Shown here in pieces: positions 58,699 to 64,000 of a stretch of 64,000 bases of DNA. The notes below the pieces were generated by a model. It saw only the letters and a list, made by a program, of their open reading frames with translations. It did no database searches and was not told where the DNA came from. A program made the position numbers and the translations under genes. Origin of the DNA: Amblyomma americanum (taxonomy: Eukaryota > Arthropoda > Arachnida > Ixodida > Ixodidae); assembly GCF_052857255.1 (NCBI RefSeq), contig NC_135497.1:351649885-351713884 (forward strand). Direction: 5' to 3'. The first letter of the stretch is position 1. Every line of letters starts with the position of its first letter.

Positions 58699-60463
58699 GA
58701 CCCTACCTATACCGAAGGAAAACTGCGTTCCTGTTATTATTGCTTTTGCGGCACCAGTCATATGAGGGACGACTGCTACTTCGATCACCCGCGAAAGTAC
58801 AAGGGGGAATGAGACCTCGATGCGCATATTGCAGCAACGAGAGCAGATGACGTTGCTCCGTGCATGTGCTAGTGACGTCTTGAGAGCTTTCAATATGGCG
58901 GTCGCTGCCGGTGGGAGGAGTCTCCCACTCTCAGTTTCGATTGTACTTTTTGGAAAATACAGTGCGTCCAGGGCAGCCAAATTTCGGAAATTTAATCATA
59001 AGCTCTTGCATTAGTTACTGAAGCAGAAAACTGCAATATGAAGAACGACCATGTCATGGCCCCTTTAAATTTAAAAAGCAATATTTTTGATAAAATTCAA
59101 CTCTTCAAATTTTGTATGATAAAAATACTGACTGATTCCTGAACAAATTGTAAAAAAGAAACGATGCTTCTAATCATCACCGTTACAAAGATACAGCCAA
59201 AGTTGTAACCCCCTGCACGTTTTGCGAAACCGAAACTAAACGTTTTCCAGACAAATAATCACCTAATTTTTGCATCATTAGTTATTTTCCTTTTTGTTTT
59301 TCAATTTAGACTATAATAGCTAAAATAGCTCTTTGTTACCATCTATGCCTATTTTTGTTTGTATTTATGACAAACACTCACAAAAGCAACACAAGATGTT
59401 TGGAACGCATTGAATAGTTGTCAGGATACCGACACTGAAGTTTGTCTTGTATGATGGCATGTGTCATTTCAACAATGGTAGCAGAGGTACGCTAGATGTT
59501 TTTAAGCACATTAGTATCAAACCTGGTCTGCTAACATAGAAAGCGTGTCTGACAGGTGACCAGCAGTGTATCTGGAAATCTCTCATTTAGTGTACTGAGG
59601 CCACAGATAATGCGCACACAAAGAAGTAGGCTGCCACACGAGCAATGTCAAGGAAAAGCAAGGCTGAGGGGGAGCTGAGCAGCCAATGTGGTGGATTTTA
59701 AGCCTCCAGGACTTCGATTTTTGGCATTGGTTGCTATTCCGAATCTTTCTTCTCATTTTTCTCGAAACTCGCTTTTTTGCCATTCCTCCTTACGCGAGCA
59801 ATCCTAGCTTTATAATGTGTGTGAAATTTTTCATTGAAATTTTGTAAACTTATTTCTTATAGATCTGGCTGTGCAATGAACCACAAAAAATAAAATCGTG
59901 CAATATGTTTTTACTACTGCATTTTTTTTTTCTCAAAAGATGCCTATATGAAAACCCCTATTACACAATGACAATTGATGGTATCTTAACTATTTTGGTT
60001 CATTGCATAGCTTCTGTGTATAATAGCAAAAGTAATTTGACTTGCAATGAATTCAAAGTTATGACTTCTAAAAATAAAAATAAAATTTTCTCACCTGTTT
60101 TGACATTTTGATTATGACAAAACAACGTCCTTTTAAGACAGGCAACTTATTTTCTGTTTTTATCCGCTATGAAAAAAAAATTTGGAAAAGTGGCCTCATA
60201 CCTTAACCTAACTGTGACTTTGGACTTCTTTTCACTGGATGCAGTTGTTATCAGAAGAATTGTAAACAAGGTTAAGTAAAGCCCCGCTAATTCAAACTCT
60301 GTTAATTCCAAATCTCAGATAATTCAAAGAATATCTAAGGTTCCACAATTTGTAATGCAAAATTGACTGGATAGTTTGCAGTAGTGGCCTGCACCAGCCC
60401 AGTTATTTCAAAGATCTGGGGTGCTACACGAGAATCTCTGATCCCAGTTGTATTTGATAGATC

Positions 60464-60705
60464 GAGCCACTGTGGCGCCTCAGTGGTTATGGTGCTTGGC
60501 TGCTGACACGAGAGACGGAGGGTTCGATTCCAGCCGTGGCAGCCCCATTTCAATGGAGGCGAAATTCTAGAGGCCCGTGTACTGTGTGATGTCAGTGCAT
60601 GTTAAAGAACCCCAGGTGGTCGAAATTTCCGGTACCCTTCACTACGGCGTCCCTCATATCCTGAGTCACTTTGGGACGTTAAACGCCCTAAACTAAACCA
60701 AACCC
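60464..60705 (+). repeat. Ruka-like SINE
   Basis: Head GAGCCACTGTGGCGCCTCAG, B box GGTTCGATTCC, body AATTCTAGAGGCCCGTGTAC, GTTAAAGAACCCCAGGTGG and 3' end GGGACGTTAAACGCCCTAAA. It lies about 300 bp before the last TCF exon, in sense orientation. Confidence 0.92.
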
Positions 60706-61004
60706 TATCATGTATTGGGGTAAAGTCATGTATTGGTAACAAATCTGCCTTCTGTAATCACACTGCTTTGCCTTTGTGTTTAAAATCTTTTCAGGAGGAC
60801 ATACTCGTGGCGTTGCTTACTTTGGGACCTCCTACTGAATATTATCCTTGTGATATGAATCCAATAAAAAAGACTGGCTAGAAAAAAATCAAAATTTTAA
60901 TTGAATAGTGCTTGACTTTAGTGCCCTTTTACTCCGTGAAGGGCAGAGTAGATGTAGACTTGTGCAATGCCCTCAAACTGAGCACTGTGTTTCTGTCTGT
61001 GCAG

Positions 61005-61374
61005 CCGGAAGAAGAAATGCATCAGGTACCAGGAGGGGCTTGATGGCAATGCAAATGAGAGTGAGGACAACATCGGGTCAGTGGAGGCCCCTACACCTGA
61101 GTCGCACACAAGCCACGGGGGTGGGGACACAACCACCACAACGAGCACAGGTAGCCCCTGCACCAGCTTGGGCACGCCTGAGCCAAGCCCTGGGCCACCC
61201 GTGCGACGGCCTGACTGCTACAGTCTCAACAAGCACCACCCACTGAGCGTGCACCACCTGACGGGCCAGCCACTTGTCAAAAGGGAGCCTGATGACCCCG
61301 TCGACATCTTGACTCCTCCATCTACAGATTCCTCCACAACACCTTCTTCCCTGCCCCTACTGACAGTCACATAG
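61005..61374 (+). CDS. pan: TCF/pangolin last coding exon: C-clamp end and C-terminal tail
   Basis: It opens RRKKKCIRYQEGLDGNANES, completing the C-clamp (fourth Cys and the RKKKCIRY block). An acidic stretch (ESEDNIGSVE), a Thr/Ser/Pro-rich region, RRPDCYSLNKHHPLSVHHLT and LVKREPDDPVDILTPPSTDS follow, and it ends ...LPLLTVT with a TAG at 61372-61374. VKRE fits a SUMO-acceptor pattern. No clear CtBP-binding motif was seen. The acceptor is TTTCTGTCTGTGCAG. The seven visible exons sum to 1404 nt, an open frame of 467 codons plus stop. Confidence 0.95.
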
Positions 61375-62510
61375 CGAGAGCTGCCAGTGGGGCCTGGCCT
61401 CATGCTCGGAGGACAGTGCACTGGCTGGGTGGCTCCCTACTTGCACATGTGCGCAGGACTCCTTCTCCGCTCCTACCACACTCCTTGAGGCACTTGTGTG
61501 TCACGGGTGCACTGACTGGAGTAATGTGAGTCTCGGGGACTGGCATCTACACTCGAACAGCATGGTCTATGATGACCAGTGTCCCCGTTCACTTCAGGCT
61601 GTGTCACGTGTGTGTCCAAAAGCTCTCGAGTTGCTTAGCTGCCAGGACACTCAATGTTACCAGTCTTTGTTACAGCAGAGACGAAATCTTGCAGTGCATA
61701 GTTCTGCAGGATGTGTCGGCATGTAGTAGAGTACATTTGCCTTTGGCCTTGTGACGTCTTTGCCCTCACTAACTTGAGCGTGATTTCTCACTCTTGATTG
61801 TTCACTGCATGGCAGTGTGTCACTGTGGCCAGGCAATTGCTGCAATGTACCCACCTAGGTGTAACACCATGGGGTCATTGAGACAGCCTGTGGAGGGCTT
61901 CTTGTCCATTCTTCTTGACTGTGGAACCGCGTAAATGCACAACAAAAAAAATTTTAGGTGGCACATGAAGTGCATCTGACAGCTCTTTATGCATGATTTC
62001 CACTTCAGGATTCACAGTGGGCAGTCTGGGGGAAGAGGTAGCAAGTGGCTCTGTTTAAAGTGTATGCAGCTGCAACATGTTTAAAAGCAGCTGGAGTCAA
62101 AACAAGGCAGCGCAAAGCTTTTTTTTTTTTTTTGTCTTGACATTTGTCAATGTGAAAGTCTCACGCCTCCTATTCTTTTGCAGCCGCCGCGGTCACTCAG
62201 TGGTTATGGCACTCGGCTGCTGACCCGAAAGACGCGAGTTTGATCCCGCCCATGGCGGTCCAATTTCGATGGAGGCGAAATTCTAGAGGCCCGCATACTG
62301 TGTGTTGTCAGTGCACGTTAAAGAACCCCAGGTGGTCGAAATTTCCGGAGCCCTTCACTACGGCGTCCCTCTTAGCCTGAGTCGCTTTGGGACGTTAAAC
62401 CACCATAAACCAAACCATCCTCTTCTTTTGTCATAATGTTAAAGCGAAAGCTCTTGTAGGCTTGATATGCGACTTCTGTGTTATTTTAATAAATAATGGC
62501 ACTAAGCTAT
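61375..62510 (+). other. pan: Probable TCF 3' UTR with polyadenylation signal
   Basis: No further frame is supported after the stop. The first AATAAA downstream is at 62488-62493, just after a sense SINE. If it is used, the 3' UTR is about 1.1 kb and contains the SINE. No other signal of the exact type was seen between the stop and this point. The end of the transcript is inferred. Confidence 0.45.
62182..62419 (+). repeat. Ruka-like SINE in the probable 3' UTR
   Basis: Full copy from GCCGCCGCGGTCACTCAGTG and B box GTTTGATCCC to GGGACGTTAAACCACCATAA. Near-identical 13-bp flanks, TCCTATTCTTTTG on the left and TCCTCTTCTTTTG on the right, mark a duplication with one change. Confidence 0.9.
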
Positions 62511-62964
62511 ATGTCTTTTGTTACCATTGTTTGCTTTCTTCATGTGCTAGAGACTGTTGCCTGTTTGGTTCAATTTAAGCTGTTTGAGCAACAAATGACT
62601 TGGCTACTAAACTTTTGATAACCTCTCAGGTTTAAGCACTGGTAAATTGGTTTTGAGGGGCAGCAGCAGTCATTATTTTAGGTTAGAAACTAAACAGAAC
62701 ATTTTATAAAAGTATTCAGTAGGCATCTGTTCATTTAGCTGGGGACGATTTGAGGTTTTGTTCAATTTAATCTGCTGCCAAGACTCAGCCAATGTTATAA
62801 CATTTTAGGAACTCCTTGTTAGGTTGGTCTTTGAACAAATTTATAAAGTTTTCTTAGTGTCACTAGGATCTAATGATTAAAGTGGGCTGTATGCTAGGGT
62901 TTATGATTTAACCTTGCATACACTGTTAAGAATTGCTAAATCAGATCGTTTAGTGGCAACACAT
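62420..62964. other. AT-rich 3' flank
   Basis: Apart from the AATAAA at 62488 I see no gene, repeat or signal here. Confidence 0.5.
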
Positions 62965-64000
62965 TTAAAGGGACACTGAGGAGAAATTGAAGTTGGCTTG
63001 TATCGATAGAATACCAGCTCCTGATCACAAAAACGGCACTCTTACTGAAAACAAAGCTCTTGTAAGGTAGACAAGAACCAAAATACAGGTATCGCCGTCA
63101 CAGGCCAATCACGCATTTACAAGTGTGATTACGTCATAGGACAAGAGACGCCACCTTGGAGGAATTTTCCTTCCTTCATGGAGCCACGAATCTCTGAGGC
63201 AGGAAGGTTGCGCGGTTCAATATTGAAGTAAGTTTTGTTTTGAAACCTATAGTGTACTTTTATACTTTTAGTGTACTTTTAAAGATAGTGTACTTTTAAA
63301 GAAGACAGACAAAAGACAACCTTAATGTTGGAAGCAAAGAAAACCGATATACTTGGTGGCGCCACAGGCGGCCAGGAGAGTTTTGGTTTATTATGGGGCT
63401 TTGCGTCTATGAACTTTGCGTGCCCCGTGGTCTTGTTTTTGACGCGACTCGATTTAAAAGCGCTGAACAGCAGAGGAACTCCAAGTGCCGCTTCAAGTGC
63501 TAGTTAACCTTTGAAGGTGCCTGTTAAGGCTGGTCAGATGATTGCCACAGTCGATGAAAAACTATGATGGCAGGATAGTCGGTGATCGTACAAGGCAATT
63601 AGCAGTATAAAGAGCACTTGTGTCTTCGTACGCTCGCCTGGCAAAACGTTCCCGGCTGTGCCAGTCAACTTCAAACTACTTAACGGAATTCGTTTATTAG
63701 AAGCCGTTGAAGCGTCATGTGTTGGTTTTACTTTCAAGCCGCCAACTTTAAATGCGAGCGCCCTTGAGCACCCATCCGTTTTTTGTGGCAAAAGAAAAAA
63801 AAACCTGGCCCTTGCAACCGTGGGAAACCTCCTCGACGCCACCTGCTGTACCGTGCAACGGCGCCGTTAGAAAAATCACAATCCATTGGCCCCAAAGCCT
63901 CAGGCAGCCTCCGATGCGTGCGATGCGCCGACCTTGTCCTCGCTCCTCGCGGCTCCCCACACTGGGGTTACATTATATTAGCAACGGCTGCTCACCGTGG
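62965..64000 (-). mobile_element. TTAA-bounded element, copy 2, cut by the window end
   Basis: It starts TTAAAGGGACACTGAGGAG and runs, in reverse orientation, parallel to 32489-31240 of copy 1, ending in the window at TATTAGCAACGGCTGCTCAC. It lacks about 235 bp present in copy 1 and has a local triplication of GTGTACTTTTAAAG-like units near 63250-63300. The other end lies outside the window. Confidence 0.8.

Larger units (their letters stand above)
50189..61004 (+). other. pan: 10.8-kb TCF intron splitting the C-clamp
   Basis: It begins GTAAGA and ends TTTCTGTCTGTGCAG. It holds the Ty3/gypsy element (52515-57532), a possible TTAA-bounded element around it (51840-58559), a direct repeat near 58574-58698 and a SINE at 60464. 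I see nothing recognisable in 50189-51839, 58700-60463 or 60706-61004 beyond AT-rich sequence. Confidence 0.75.

Noticed and set aside
63534..63870. Frames on both strands within TTAA copy 2 as a transposase
   Set aside because: They are short, interrupted by A/T runs and not open in copy 1. No transposase motif was recognised.

Overview
This window looks like arthropod nuclear DNA, most likely from a hard tick (inference). The reasons are a pangolin/TCF gene with long introns, repeated copies of a tRNA-derived SINE resembling the tick family Ruka, and a LINE remnant whose C-terminal reading resembles proteins annotated as 'tick transposon'. No database search was run. Family names rest on recognised motifs.

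The only host gene I can support is a plus-strand TCF/LEF factor (pangolin). Seven coding exons are visible: 8535-8667, 13559-13649, 40969-41166, 42757-43135, 46072-46231, 50116-50188 and 61005-61374. Their splice phases agree throughout and they encode the C-terminal 467 residues. In order these are the central Pro-rich region, a low-complexity linker, the HMG box split between two exons, a basic tail, a C-clamp split between the last two exons, and an acidic Ser/Thr/Pro tail. The N-terminal beta-catenin-binding exons must lie upstream of the window.

The introns are a record of nested mobile elements. The most notable is a P-element-like transposon at about 33023-37156. It has an uninterrupted two-exon THAP-domain transposase (936 aa), terminal and subterminal inverted repeats and an 8-9 bp target duplication. 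It sits inside the Pol III B box of an older SINE, which keeps its own target duplication. Intron 6 carries a frame-broken Ty3/gypsy element (52515-57532). Other elements are a TTAA-bounded family present in inverted orientation at 30744-32489 and 62965-end, a decayed Myb/SANT-like element with 19-bp inverted repeats (28405-29240), a pogo-like MITE (46789-47732), a foldback element (6170-6550), a second SINE family with a perfect 12-bp duplication (44213-44468), and a LINE remnant on the minus strand (4880-5620).

The first ~32 kb alternates with CpG-dense blocks, while the part from ~32.5 kb on is AT-richer. No rRNA, true tRNA, CRISPR or prokaryotic features were seen.
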